NCBI GenBank assembly: GCA_963678705.1 | Contig: OY783216.1 | Location: forward strand, 11,780,001 to 11,844,000 | DNA from: Panorpa germanica | Taxonomy: Eukaryota; Arthropoda; Insecta; Mecoptera; Panorpidae | DNA length: 64,000 nt | Direction: 5' to 3' | Shown: positions 36,888-51,035 of the stretch, in pieces | How positions within the stretch are numbered: the first letter of the stretch is position 1 | Layout of the letters: each line of letters begins with the position of its first letter | Translations under genes and position numbers: made by a program | Notes under the pieces: generated by a model | The model's database searches: none | Told to the model about the DNA's origin: nothing | Seen by the model: the letters and a program-made list of their open reading frames with translations, nothing else

Positions 36888-37891
36888 AGTTATATTTTTC
36901 AACACTGGTTTCTAACTGTCAAACATTTTTTAAAACACTTATTTTAAAGTACACTAGCACAATAATAAAATAAACTTAAATTCATTTCGTTAGAAGAAGT
37001 ATTTATATAATATATTTAATTTTTTTCTGTAAATAATTTCTCACTATTAATCACTTTTTTCACCTAAAGTAGCAGATGCCGATCAAACACACACAGTAGA
37101 TAGGTACCACTTGTGTTGCAAATCAAAATTAACGTCTTTGTTAACCAATATGTAGTTCTTCCTTTTTCTGTTAAGTTCCATCTGTCTTGCCAAAGGCAAG
37201 GATCATCATCTTTCTTTTACTTGTAGATATAGACATTTTGTCTAGCTTCAAGAAACTACACATTTTATCAAAACATACGTTTACACAACCTTTCGAGTAA
37301 GAAACACAGTCCTTGTCGAATACCATGTTCCAGAGTTGAGGACAACCATTAGATAGTTGCCTCTTTTCATGGAACGGTAATCGGTTTGTAAAATTAATGT
37401 TTAACAATGCAAATAGTTCTCCATAGTGCAGTAAACGTTCCTACAGATTTTTGCCGGCCTAATTCTTCGAAGGGCGCTTGGTCACCAGACATTATTTAAG
37501 GCACCCTGGAATTTCTATAAATTCTATATAGTATTATAATATGCGATAAGTTATGTTTTTTTTTGCGTTATCTTGGTATAGTGTGATTGTTTATGAACAA
37601 TCGGTCACAATTTTTAAGAAAACCATATATATTGTTTACTTATAACAATTAATACACTCTCTTTATTATTTAAAACTCGCTTTTATACGAGTATAAACTA
37701 ATTGTTATGTATTAATATTATTTATAGTTAATGTTATTTGACTTACTTGATAGTGAGCAGCAACCTTTTGTTTTCTGTATATTTGTAGTGTTTATATGAG
37801 TTCTTCTTTATATAGGTCTACAAGGTTACGACAAGGTTACAGTTTTAAGGTTATATTCATAAGACCGCGTATACGCGTTATATATATATTT
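36888..37891 (+). repeat. Monomer 35 (1004 bp, short class, S 5' half)
   Basis: It appears the same as monomer 43 (8729 bp away), including AAAGTACACTAGC. The RT-like frame is open. Confidence 0.97.
37171..37407 (-). pseudogene. RT fossil, unit 35 (open, 78 codons)
   Basis: The protein is identical to the copies in units 43 and 54. It has the FDKDC and ISTSKRK forms. Confidence 0.58.
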
Positions 37892-38995
37892 AGTTATATT
37901 TTTCAACACTAGTTTCTAACTGTCAAACATTTTTAAAAACACTTATTTCAGAGTAAATTAGCACAATATTAAAATAAACCTAAATACATTTCGTTAGAAG
38001 AAGTATTTATATAATATATTTAATTTTTTTTCCGTTATTAATTTCTCACTTTTAATCACTTTTTTCACCTAAAGTAGCAGATGCCGATCGAACACACACA
38101 CAGTAGATAGGTACCACTTGTGTTGCAAATCAAAATTAACGTCTTTGTTAACCAATATGTAGATCTTCCTTTTTCTGTTAAGTCCCATCTGTCTTGCCAA
38201 AGGCAAGGATCATCATCTTTGTTTTACTTAAAGATATAGCCATTTTGTGTAGCTTCAAGAAACTACACATTTTATCAAAACATACGTTTACACAACCTTT
38301 CGAGTGATAAACACAGTCCTCGTCGAATACCATGTTCCAGAGTTGAGGACAACCATTAGATAGTTGCCTCTTTTCATGGAACGGTAATCAGTTTGTAAAA
38401 TTAATGTTTAACAATAAATATAGTTCTCCATAGTGCAGTAGACGTTTCTAGAGATTTTTGCAGGCCTAATTCTTTGAAGGGCACTTGGTCACCAGATATT
38501 ATTAAAGGCACACTGAAATTTCTATAAATTCTATATAGTATTTTAATATGCGAAAAGTTATGTTTTTCTTTGCGTTACCTTGGTAAAGTGTAATTGTTCA
38601 TGAACAATCAGTAACAATTTTCAAGTAAACCATATATAATGTTTACTTATACCAAATTATAAACTCTCTTTATAATTTGAAACTCGCTTTTATACGAGTA
38701 TAAACTAATTGTTATGTATTAATATTATTTATAGTTAATGTTAGTTGACTTACTTGATAGTGAGCAGCAACCTTTTGTTTTCTGTATATTTGTAGTGTTT
38801 ATATGAGGTCTTCTTTATATAGGTCTACAGATTTCTTGAATTTATTAACAAGTTGATGTTTTAGCACTAACACTAACCTAATTATTATCAATTTCTTTGT
38901 CTATCGCACTTATTATTGTTTTATCTCAAAAACGACAAAGTTACAGTTTTAAGGTTTTATTCATAAGACCGCGTATACGCGTCATATATATATTT
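37892..38995 (+). repeat. Monomer 36 (1104 bp, T type)
   Basis: It carries GAGTGATAAACAC, shared with monomers 44 and 55. The RT-like frame is closed at Arg9. Confidence 0.97.
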
Positions 38996-40098
38996 AGTTA
39001 TATTTTTCAACACTGATTTCTAACTGTCAAACATTTTTAAAAACACTTATTTTAGAGTAAATTATCACAATATTAAAATAAACTTAAATACATTTCGTTA
39101 GAAGAAGTATTTATATAATATATTTAATTTTTTTCCGTAATTAATTTCTCACTTTTAATCACTTTTTTTTACCTAAAGTAGCAGATGCCGATCGAACACA
39201 CACACAGTAGATAGGTACCACTTGTGTTGCAAATCAAAATTAACGTCTTTGTTAACCAATATGTAGTTCTTCCTTTTTCTGTTAAGTCCCATTTGTCTTG
39301 CCAAAGGCAAGGATCATCATCTTTGTTTTACTTAAAGATATAGCCATTTCGTGTAGCTTCAAGAAACTACACATTTTATTAAAACATACGTCTACACAAC
39401 CTTTTGAGTGAGAAACACAGTCCTCGTCGAATACTATGTTCCAGAGTTAAAGACAACCATTAGATAGTTGCCTCTTTTCATGGAACGGTAATCAGTTTGT
39501 AAAATTAATGTTTAACAATAAATATAGTTCTCCATAGTGCAGTAGACGTTCCTAGAAATTTTTGCCGGCCTAATTCTTCGAAGGGCACTTGGCCACCAGA
39601 CATTATTAAAGGCACCCTGGAAGCTCTATAAATTCTATATAGTATTTTAATATGCGACAAGTTATGTTTTTCTTTGCGTTATCTTGGTATAGTGTGATCG
39701 TTCATAAACAATCAGTAACAATTTTCAAGAAAACCATATATATTGTTTACATGTAACAATTAACACACTCTCTATATTATTTGAAACTCGCTCATATACG
39801 AGTATAAACTAATTGTCATGTATTTATATTATTTATAGTTAATGTTAGTTGACTTACTTGATAGTGAGCAGCAACCTTTTGTTTTCCGTATATTTGTAGT
39901 GTTTATATGAGTCTTTCTTATATAGGTCTTCAGATTTCTTGAATTTCTTAACCAGTTGATGTTTTAGCACTAACACTAACCTAATTATTATCAATTTCTT
40001 TGTCTATCGCACTTATTATTGTTTTATCTAAAAAACGGCAAAGTTACAGTTTTAAGCTTATATTTATAAGACCGCGTATACGCGTCATATATATATTT
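38996..40098 (+). repeat. Monomer 37 (1103 bp, T type)
   Basis: The RT-like frame carries both nonsense alleles. Near-identical copies are monomers 39, 45, 47 and 56. Confidence 0.97.
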
Positions 40099-41202
40099 AG
40101 TTATATTTTTCAACACTGTTTTCTAACTGTCAAACGTTTTTAAAAACACTTATTTTAAAGTAAACTAGCACAATAATAAAATAAACTTAAAATTCATTTC
40201 GTTAGAAGAAGTATTTATATAATATATTTAATTTTTTTCTGTAAATAATTTATCACTATTAATCACTTTTTTCACCTAAAGTAGCAGATGCTGATCGAAC
40301 ACACACACAGTAGATAGGTACTACTTGTGTTGCAAATCAAAATTAACGTCTTTGTTAATTAATATGTAGTTCTTCCTTATTCTGTTAAGTCCCATCTATC
40401 TTGCCAAAAGCAAGTATCATCATCTTTGTTTTACTTAAAGATATAGCAATTTTGTGTAGCTTCAAGAAACTACACATTTCATCAAAACATACGTTTACAC
40501 AACCTTTCGAGTGGGAAACACAGTCCTCGTCGAATACCATGTTCCAGAGTTGAGGACAACCCTTAGATAGTTGCCTCTTTTCATGGAACGGTAATCAGTT
40601 TGTAAAATTAATGTTTAACAATAAATATAGTTCTCCATAGTGCAGTAGACGTTTCTAGAGATTTTTGCAGGCCTAATTCTTCGAAGGGCACTTGGTCACC
40701 AGATATTATTAAAGGCACACTGGAATTTCTATAAATTCTATATAGTATTTTAATATGCGAAAAGTTATGTTTTTCTTTGCGTTACCTTGGTAAAGTGTAA
40801 TTGTTCATGAACAATCAGTAACAATTTTCAAGTAAACCATATATAATGTTTACTTATACCAAATTATAAACTCTCTTTATAATTTGAAACTCGCTTTTAT
40901 ACGAGTATAAACTAATTGTTATGTATTAATATTATTTATAGTTAATGTTAGTTGACTTACTTGATAGTGAGCAGCAACCTTTTGTTTTCTGTATATTTGT
41001 AGTGTTTATATGAGGTCTTCTTTATATAGGTCTACAGATTTCTTGAATTTATTAACAAGTTGATGTTTTAGCACTAACACTAACCTAATTATTATCAATT
41101 TCTTTGTCTATCGCACTTATTATTGTTTTATCTCAAAAACGACAAAGTTACAGTTTTAAGGTTTTATTCATAAGACCGCGTATACGCGTCATATATATAT
41201 TT
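40099..41202 (+). repeat. Monomer 38 (1104 bp, S type)
   Basis: It carries GACAACCCTTAGATAG, shared with monomer 46 only. The RT-like frame is closed at Arg9. Confidence 0.97.
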
Positions 41203-42306
41203 AGTTATATTTTTCAACACTGATTTCTAACTGTCAAACATTTTTAAAAACACTTATTTTAGAGTAAATTATCACAATATTAAAATAAACTTAAATACAT
41301 TTCGTTAGAAGAAGTATTTATATAATATATTTAATTTTTTTCCGTAATTAATTTCTCACTTTTAATCACTTTTTTTTACCTAAAGTAGCAGATGCCGATC
41401 GAACACACACACAGTAGATAGGTACCACTTGTGTTGCAAATCAAAATTAACGTCTTTGTTAACCAATATGTAGTTCTTCCTTTTTCTGTTAAGTCCCATT
41501 TGTCTTGCCAAAGGCAAGGATCATCATCTTTGCTTTACTTAAAGATATAGCCATTTCGTGTAGCTTCAAGAAACTACACATTTTATTAAAACATACGTCT
41601 ACACAACCTTTCGAGTGAGAAACACAGTCCTCGTCGAATACTATGTTCCAGAGTTAGAGACAACCATTAGATAGTTGCCTCTTTTCATGGAACGGTAATC
41701 AGTTTGTAAAATTAATGTTTAACAATAAATATAGTTCTCCATAGTGCAGTAGACGTTCCTAGAAATTTTTGCCGGCCTAATTCTTCGAAGGGCACTTGGC
41801 CACCAGACATTATTAAAGGCACCCTGGAAGCTCTATAAATTCTATATAGTATTTTAATATGCGACAAGTTATGTTTTTCTTTGCGTTATCTTGGTATAGT
41901 GTGATCGTTCATAAACAATCAGTAACAATTTTCAAGAAAACCATATATATTGTTTACATGTAACAATTAACACACTCTCTTTATTATTTGAATCTCGCTC
42001 TTATACGAGTATAAACTAATTGTCATGTATTTATATTATTTATAGTTAATGTTAGTTGACTTACTTGATAGTGAGCAGCAACCTTTTGTTTTCCGTATAT
42101 TTGTAGTGTTTATATGAGGTCTTTCTTATATAGGTCTTCAGATTTCTTGAATTTCTTAACCAGTTGATGTTTTAGCACTAACACTAACCTAATTATTATC
42201 AATTTCTTTGTCTATCGCACTTATTATTGTTTTATCTAAAAAACGGCAAAGTTACAGTTTTAAGCTTATATTTATAAGACCGCGTATACGCGTCATATAT
42301 ATATTT
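41203..42306 (+). repeat. Monomer 39 (1104 bp, T type)
   Basis: It carries CATCTTTGCTTTACTT and GAGTTAGAGAC, shared with monomer 47. The RT-like frame is closed twice. Confidence 0.97.
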
Positions 42307-43409
42307 AGTTATATTTTTCAACACTGTTTTCTAACTGTCAAACGTTTTTAAAAACACTTATTTTAAAGTAAACTAGCACAATAATAAAATAAACTTAAAT
42401 TCATTTCGTTAGAAGAAGTATTTATATAATATATTTAATTTTTTTCTGTAAATAATTTATCACTATTAATCACTTTTTTCACCTAAAGTAGCAGATGCTG
42501 ATCGAACACACACACAGTAGATAGGTACTACTTGTGTTGCAAATCAAAATTAACGTCTTTGTTAATTAATATGTAGTTCTTCCTTATTCTGTTAAGTCCC
42601 ATCTATCTTGCCAAAAGCAAGTATCATCATCTTTGTTTTACTTAAAGATATAGCAATTTTGTGTAGCTTCAAGAAACTACACATTTCATCAAAACATACG
42701 TTTACACAACCTTTCGAGTGGGAAACACAGTCCTCGTCGAATACCATGTTCCAGAGTTGAGGACAACCATTAGATAGTTGCCTCTTTTCATGGAACGGTA
42801 ATCAGTTTGTAAAATTAATGTTTAACAATAAATATAGTTCTCCATAGTGCAGTAGACGTTTCTAGAGATTTTTGCAGGCCTAATTCTTCGAAGGGCACTT
42901 GGTCACCAGATATTATTAAAGGCACACTGGAATTTCTATAAATTCTATATAGTATTTTAATATGCGACAAGTTATTTTTTTTTTTGCGTTATCTTGGTAT
43001 AGTGTAATTGTTCATGAACAATCAGTAACAATTTTCAAGTAAACCATATATAATGTTTACTTATACCAAATTATAAACTCTCTTTATTATTCGAAACTCG
43101 CTTTTATACGAGTATAAACTAATTGTCATGTATTTATATTTTTTATAGTTAATGTTAGTTGACTTACTTGATAGTGAGCAGCAACCTTTTCTTTTCTGTA
43201 TATTTGTAGTGTTTATATGAGGTCTTCCTTATATAGGTCTACAGATTTCTTGAATTTCTTAACCAGTTGATGTTTAAGCACTAACACTAACCTAATTATT
43301 ATCAATTTCTTTGTCTATCGCACTTATTATTGTTTTATCTCAAAAACGACAAAGTTACAGTTTTAAGGTTATTTTCATAAGACCGCGTATACGCGTCATA
43401 TATATATTT
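42307..43409 (+). repeat. Monomer 40 (1103 bp, S type)
   Basis: A long T run (GTTATTTTTTTTTTTGCG) is shared with monomer 48 but absent from monomer 57. The RT-like frame is closed at Arg9. Confidence 0.97.
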
Positions 43410-44512
43410 AGTTATATTTTTCAACATTGATTTCTAACTGTCAAAACTTTTTTAAAAACACTTATTTTAGAGTAAATTAGCACAATATTAAAATAAACTT
43501 AAATACATTTCGTTAGGAGAAGTATTTATATAAAATATTTAATTTTTTTCCGTAAATAATTTCTCACTTTTAATCACTTTTTTTACCTAAAGTAGCAGAT
43601 ACCGATTGAACACACACACAGTAGATATTTAGCACTTGTGTTCCAAATCAAAATTAACGTCTTTGTTAACCAATATGTAGTTCTTCCTTTTTCTGTTAAG
43701 TCCCATCTGTCTTGCCAAATGCAAGGATCATCATCTTTGTTTTACTTAAATATATAGCCATTTTGTGTAGCTTCAAGAAACTACACATTTTATTAAAACA
43801 TACGTTTACACAACCTTTCGAGTGGGAAACACAGTCCTCGTTGAATACCATGTTCCAGAGTTGAGGACAACCATTAGATAGTTGTCTCTTTTCATAGAAC
43901 GGTAATCAGTTTGAAAATTAATGTTTAACAATGAATACAGGTCTTCATCGTGCAGTAGACGTTCCTAGAGATTTTTGCAGGCCTAAATCTTCGAACGGCA
44001 CTTGGCCACCAGACAATATTAAAGGCACCCTGGAGTTTCTATAAATTCTATATAGTATTATAATATGCGTCAAGTTATGTTTTTTTTTGCGTTATCTTGG
44101 TATAGTGTGATTGTTCATGAACAATCAGTCACAATTTTTAAGAAAACCATATATATTGTTTACTTATAACAATAAATACACTCTCTTTATAATTTGAAAC
44201 TCGCTTTTATACGAGTATAAACTAATTGTTATGTATTAATATTATTTATAGTTAATGTTATTTGACTTACTTCATAGTGAGCAGCAACCTTTTGTTTTCC
44301 GTATATTTGTAGTGTTTATATGAGGTCTTCTTTATATAAGTCTACAGATTTCTTGAATTTATTAACAAGTTGATGTTTTAGCACTAACACTAACCTAATT
44401 ATTATCAATTTCTTTGTCTATCGCACTTATTATTGTTTTATCTCAAAAGCGACAAAGTTACAGTTTTAAGGTTATATTCATAAGACCGCGTATACGCGTT
44501 GTATATATATTT
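43410..44512 (+). repeat. Monomer 41 (1103 bp, T type)
   Basis: It carries CAGATACCGATTGAAC and the deleted Arg9 region (CAGTTTGAAAATT), as in 28, 49 and 58. The last bases before monomer 42 read CGCGTTGTATAT, a private change. Confidence 0.97.
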
Positions 44513-45616
44513 AGTTATATTTTTCAACACTGATTTCTAACTGTCAAACATTTTTAAAAACACTTATTTTAGAGTAAATTATCACAATATTAAAATAAAC
44601 TTAAATACATTTCGTTAGAAGAAGTATTTATATAATATATTTAATTTTTTTCCGTAATTAATTTCTCACTTTTAATCACTTTTTTTTACCCAAAGTAGCA
44701 GATGCCGATCGAACACACACACAGTAGATAGGTACCACTTGTGTTGCAAATTAAAATTAACGTCTTTGTTAACCAATATGTAGTTCTTCCTTTTTTTGTT
44801 AAGTCGCATCTGTCTTGCCAAAGGCAAGGATCATCATCTTTGTTTTACTTAAAGATATAGCCATTTCGTGTAGCTTCAAGAAATTACACATTTTATCAAA
44901 ACATACGATTACACAACCTTTCGAGTGAGAAACACAGTCCTCGTCGAATACCATGTTCCAGAGTTAAAGACAACCATTAGATAGTTGCCTCTTTTCATGG
45001 AACGGTAATCGGTTTGTAAAATTAATGTTTAACAATAAATATAGTTCTCCATAGTGCAGTAGACGTTCCTAGAGATTTTTGCCGGCCTAATTCTTCGAAG
45101 GGCACTTGGCCACCAAACATTATTAAAGGCACCCTGGAAGTTCTATAAATTCTATATAGTATTTTAATATGCGACAAGTTATGTTTTTCTTTGCGTTATC
45201 TTGGTATAGTGTGATTGTTCATGAACAATCAGTAACAATTTTCAAGAAAACCATATATATTGTTTACTTGTAACAATTAACACACTCTCTTTATTATTTG
45301 AAACTCGCTCTTATACGAGTATAAACTAATTGTCATGTATTTATATTATTTATAGTTAATGTTAGTTGACTTACTTGATAGTGAGCAGCAACCTTTTGTT
45401 TTCCGTATATTTGTAGTGTTTATATGAGGTCTTCCTTATATAGGTCCACAGATTTCTTGAATTTCTTAACCAGTTGATGTTTTAGCAATAACACTAACCT
45501 AATTATTATCAATTTCTTTGTCTATCGCACTTATTATTGTTTTATCTAAAAAACGGCAAAGTTACAGTTTTAAGCTTATATTCATAAGACCGCGCATACG
45601 CGTCATATATATATTT
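44513..45616 (+). repeat. Monomer 42 (1104 bp, T type)
   Basis: It carries TTTACCCAAAGTAGC and AAGTCGCATC. It ends CGCGCATACGCG. The RT-like frame is closed at Gln24. Confidence 0.97.
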
Positions 45617-46620
45617 AGTTATATTTTTCAACACTGGTTTCTAACTGTCAAACATTTTTTAAAACACTTATTTTAAAGTACACTAGCACAATAATAAAAT
45701 AAACTTAAATTCATTTCGTTAGAAGAAGTATTTATATAATATATTTAATTTTTTTCTGTAAATAATTTCTCACTATTAATCACTTTTTTCACCTAAAGTA
45801 GCAGATGCCGATCAAACACACACAGTAGATAGGTACCACTTGTGTTGCAAATCAAAATTAACGTCTTTGTTAACCAATATGTAGTTCTTCCTTTTTCTGT
45901 TAAGTTCCATCTGTCTTGCCAAAGGCAAGGATCATCATCTTTCTTTTACTTGTAGATATAGACATTTTGTCTAGCTTCAAGAAACTACACATTTTATCAA
46001 AACATACGTTTACACAACCTTTCGAGTAAGAAACACAGTCCTTGTCGAATACCATGTTCCAGAGTTGAGGACAACCATTAGATAGTTGCCTCTTTTCATG
46101 GAACGGTAATCGGTTTGTAAAATTAATGTTTAACAATGCAAATAGTTCTCCATAGTGCAGTAAACGTTCCTACAGATTTTTGCCGGCCTAATTCTTCGAA
46201 GGGCGCTTGGTCACCAGACATTATTTAAGGCACCCTGGAATTTCTATAAATTCTATATAGTATTATAATATGCGATAAGTTATGTTTTTTTTTGCGTTAT
46301 CTTGGTATAGTGTGATTGTTTATGAACAATCGGTCACAATTTTTAAGAAAACCATATATATTGTTTACTTATAACAATTAATACACTCTCTTTATTATTT
46401 AAAACTCGCTTTTATACGAGTATAAACTAATTGTTATGTATTAATATTATTTATAGTTAATGTTATTTGACTTACTTGATAGTGAGCAGCAACCTTTTGT
46501 TTTCTGTATATTTGTAGTGTTTATATGAGTTCTTCTTTATATAGGTCTACAAGGTTACGACAAGGTTACAGTTTTAAGGTTATATTCATAAGACCGCGTA
46601 TACGCGTTATATATATATTT
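45617..46620 (+). repeat. Monomer 43 (1004 bp, short class, S 5' half)
   Basis: It repeats monomer 35. The RT-like frame is open. Confidence 0.97.
45900..46136 (-). pseudogene. RT fossil, unit 43 (open, 78 codons)
   Basis: Protein identical to the unit 35 copy, as expected for the 8.73 kb repeat. Confidence 0.58.
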
Positions 46621-47724
46621 AGTTATATTTTTCAACACTAGTTTCTAACTGTCAAACATTTTTAAAAACACTTATTTCAGAGTAAATTAGCACAATATTA
46701 AAATAAACCTAAATACATTTCGTTAGAAGAAGTATTTATATAATATATTTAATTTTTTTTCCGTTATTAATTTCTCACTTTTAATCACTTTTTTCACCTA
46801 AAGTAGCAGATGCCGATCGAACACACACACAGTAGATAGGTACCACTTGTGTTGCAAATCAAAATTAACGTCTTTGTTAACCAATATGTAGATCTTCCTT
46901 TTTCTGTTAAGTCCCATCTGTCTTGCCAAAGGCAAGGATCATCATCTTTGTTTTACTTAAAGATATAGCCATTTTGTGTAGCTTCAAGAAACTACACATT
47001 TTATCAAAACATACGTTTACACAACCTTTCGAGTGATAAACACAGTCCTCGTCGAATACCATGTTCCAGAGTTGAGGACAACCATTAGATAGTTGCCTCT
47101 TTTCATGGAACGGTAATCAGTTTGTAAAATTAATGTTTAACAATAAATATAGTTCTCCATAGTGCAGTAGACGTTTCTAGAGATTTTTGCAGGCCTAATT
47201 CTTTGAAGGGCACTTGGTCACCAGATATTATTAAAGGCACACTGAAATTTCTATAAATTCTATATAGTATTTTAATATGCGAAAAGTTATGTTTTTCTTT
47301 GCGTTACCTTGGTAAAGTGTAATTGTTCATGAACAATCAGTAACAATTTTCAAGTAAACCATATATAATGTTTACTTATACCAAATTATAAACTCTCTTT
47401 ATAATTTGAAACTCGCTTTTATACGAGTATAAACTAATTGTTATGTATTAATATTATTTATAGTTAATGTTAGTTGACTTACTTGATAGTGAGCAGCAAC
47501 CTTTTGTTTTCTGTATATTTGTAGTGTTTATATGAGGTCTTCTTTATATAGGTCTACAGATTTCTTGAATTTATTAACAAGTTGATGTTTTAGCACTAAC
47601 ACTAACCTAATTATTATCAATTTCTTTGTCTATCGCACTTATTATTGTTTTATCTCAAAAACGACAAAGTTACAGTTTTAAGGTTTTATTCATAAGACCG
47701 CGTATACGCGTCATATATATATTT
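46621..47724 (+). repeat. Monomer 44 (1104 bp, T type)
   Basis: It repeats monomer 36 (8729 bp away). The RT-like frame is closed at Arg9. Confidence 0.97.
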
Positions 47725-48828
47725 AGTTATATTTTTCAACACTGATTTCTAACTGTCAAACATTTTTAAAAACACTTATTTTAGAGTAAATTATCACAAT
47801 ATTAAAATAAACTTAAATACATTTCGTTAGAAGAAGTATTTATATAATATATTTAATTTTTTTCCGTAATTAATTTCTCACTTTTAATCACTTTTTTTTA
47901 CCTAAAGTAGCAGATGCCGATCGAACACACACACAGTAGATAGGTACCACTTGTGTTGCAAATCAAAATTAACGTCTTTGTTAACCAATATGTAGTTCTT
48001 CCTTTTTCTGTTAAGTCCCATTTGTCTTGCCAAAGGCAAGGATCATCATCTTTGTTTTACTTAAAGATATAGCCATTTCGTGTAGCTTCAAGAAACTACA
48101 CATTTTATTAAAACATACGTCTACACAACCTTTTGAGTGAGAAACACAGTCCTCGTCGAATACTATGTTCCAGAGTTAAAGACAACCATTAGATAGTTGC
48201 CTCTTTTCATGGAACGGTAATCAGTTTGTAAAATTAATGTTTAACAATAAATATAGTTCTCCATAGTGCAGTAGACGTTCCTAGAAATTTTTGCCGGCCT
48301 AATTCTTCGAAGGGCACTTGGCCACCAGACATTATTAAAGGCACCCTGGAAGCTCTATAAATTCTATATAGTATTTTAATATGCGACAAGTTATGTTTTT
48401 CTTTGCGTTATCTTGGTATAGTGTGATCGTTCATAAACAATCAGTAACAATTTTCAAGAAAACCATATATATTGTTTACATGTAACAATTAACACACTCT
48501 CTATATTATTTGAAACTCGCTCATATACGAGTATAGACTAATTGTCATGTATTTATATTATTTATAGTTAATGTTAGTTGACTTACTTGATAGTGAGCAG
48601 CAACCTTTTGTTTTCCGTATATTTGTAGTGTTTATATGAGGTCTTTCTTATATAGGTCTTCAGATTTCTTGAATTTCTTAACCAGTTGATGTTTTAGCAC
48701 TAACACTAACCTAATTATTATCAATTTCTTTGTCTATCGCACTTATTATTGTTTTATCTAAAAAACGGCAAAGTTACAGTTTTAAGCTTATATTTATAAG
48801 ACCGCGTATACGCGTCATATATATATTT
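47725..48828 (+). repeat. Monomer 45 (1104 bp, T type)
   Basis: It repeats monomer 37. Differences seen: GAGTATAGAC for GAGTATAAAC, and one G indel at the GAGGTCTTTC stretch. Confidence 0.97.
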
Positions 48829-49931
48829 AGTTATATTTTTCAACACTGTTTTCTAACTGTCAAACGTTTTTAAAAACACTTATTTTAAAGTAAACTAGCA
48901 CAATAATAAAATAAACTTAAATTCATTTCGTTAGAAGAAGTATTTATATAATATATTTAATTTTTTTCTGTAAATAATTTATCACTATTAATCACTTTTT
49001 TCACCTAAAGTAGCAGATGCTGATCGAACACACACACAGTAGATAGGTACTACTTGTGTTGCAAATCAAAATTAACGTCTTTGTTAATTAATATGTAGTT
49101 CTTCCTTATTCTGTTAAGTCCCATCTATCTTGCCAAAAGCAAGTATCATCATCTTTGTTTTACTTAAAGATATAGCAATTTTGTGTAGCTTCAAGAAACT
49201 ACACATTTCATCAAAACATACGTTTACACAACCTTTCGAGTGGGAAACACAGTCCTCGTCGAATACCATGTTCCAGAGTTGAGGACAACCCTTAGATAGT
49301 TGCCTCTTTTCATGGAACGGTAATCAGTTTGTAAAATTAATGTTTAACAATAAATATAGTTCTCCATAGTGCAGTAGACGTTTCTAGAGATTTTTGCAGG
49401 CCTAATTCTTCGAAGGGCACTTGGTCACCAGATATTATTAAAGGCACACTGGAATTTCTATAAATTCTATATAGTATTTTAATATGCGAAAAGTTATGTT
49501 TTTCTTTGCGTTACCTTGGTAAAGTGTAATTGTTCATGAACAATCAGTAACAATTTTCAAGTAAACCATATATAATGTTTACTTATACCAAATTATAAAC
49601 TCTCTTTATAATTTGAAACTCGCTTTTATACGAGTATAAACTAATTGTTATGTATTAATATTATTTATAGTTAATGTTAGTTGACTTACTTGATAGTGAG
49701 CAGCAACCTTTTGTTTTCTGTATATTTGTAGTGTTTATATGAGGTCTTCTTTATATAGGTCTACAGATTTCTTGAATTTATTAACAAGTTGATGTTTTAG
49801 CACTAACACTAACCTAATTATTATCAATTTCTTTGTCTATCGCACTTATTATTGTTTTATCTCAAAAACGACAAAGTTACAGTTTTAAGGTTTTATTCAT
49901 AAGACCGCGTATACGCGTCATATATATATTT
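48829..49931 (+). repeat. Monomer 46 (1103 bp, S type)
   Basis: It repeats monomer 38, lacking one A in AACTTAAATTC. Confidence 0.97.
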
Positions 49932-51035
49932 AGTTATATTTTTCAACACTGATTTCTAACTGTCAAACATTTTTAAAAACACTTATTTTAGAGTAAATTA
50001 TCACAATATTAAAATAAACTTAAATACATTTCGTTAGAAGAAGTATTTATATAATATATTTAATTTTTTTCCGTAATTAATTTCTCACTTTTAATCACTT
50101 TTTTTTACCTAAAGTAGCAGATGCCGATCGAACACACACACAGTAGATAGGTACCACTTGTGTTGCAAATCAAAATTAACGTCTTTGTTAACCAATATGT
50201 AGTTCTTCCTTTTTCTGTTAAGTCCCATTTGTCTTGCCAAAGGCAAGGATCATCATCTTTGCTTTACTTAAAGATATAGCCATTTCGTGTAGCTTCAAGA
50301 AACTACACATTTTATTAAAACATACGTCTACACAACCTTTCGAGTGAGAAACACAGTCCTCGTCGAATACTATGTTCCAGAGTTAGAGACAACCATTAGA
50401 TAGTTGCCTCTTTTCATGGAACGGTAATCAGTTTGTAAAATTAATGTTTAACAATAAATATAGTTCTCCATAGTGCAGTAGACGTTCCTAGAAATTTTTG
50501 CCGGCCTAATTCTTCGAAGGGCACTTGGCCACCAGACATTATTAAAGGCACCCTGGAAGCTCTATAAATTCTATATAGTATTTTAATATGCGACAAGTTA
50601 TGTTTTTCTTTGCGTTATCTTGGTATAGTGTGATCGTTCATAAACAATCAGTAACAATTTTCAAGAAAACCATATATATTGTTTACATGTAACAATTAAC
50701 ACACTCTCTTTATTATTTGAAACTCGCTCTTATACGAGTATAAACTAATTGTCATGTATTTATATTATTTATAGTTAATGTTAGTTGACTTACTTGATAG
50801 TGAGCAGCAACCTTTTGTTTTCCGTATATTTGTAGTGTTTATATGAGGTCTTTCTTATATAGGTCTTCAGATTTCTTGAATTTCTTAACCAGTTGATGTT
50901 TTAGCACTAACACTAACCTAATTATTATCAATTTCTTTGTCTATCGCACTTATTATTGTTTTATCTAAAAAACGGCAAAGTTACAGTTTTAAGCTTATAT
51001 TTATAAGACCGCGTATACGCGTCATATATATATTT
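49932..51035 (+). repeat. Monomer 47 (1104 bp, T type)
   Basis: It repeats monomer 39. One difference seen: GAAACTCGC for GAATCTCGC. Confidence 0.97.

Larger units (their letters stand above)
36888..45616 (+). repeat. Eight-unit higher-order repeat, copy 1 (units 35-42, 8729 bp)
   Basis: Units 35-42 recur in the same order as 43-50 at 8728-8730 bp, including rare marks such as GACAACCCTTAGATAG and the long T run in unit 40. An internal pair (37-38) resembles the next pair (39-40) at about 2207 bp, so the HOR contains a nested dimer duplication. Confidence 0.93.
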
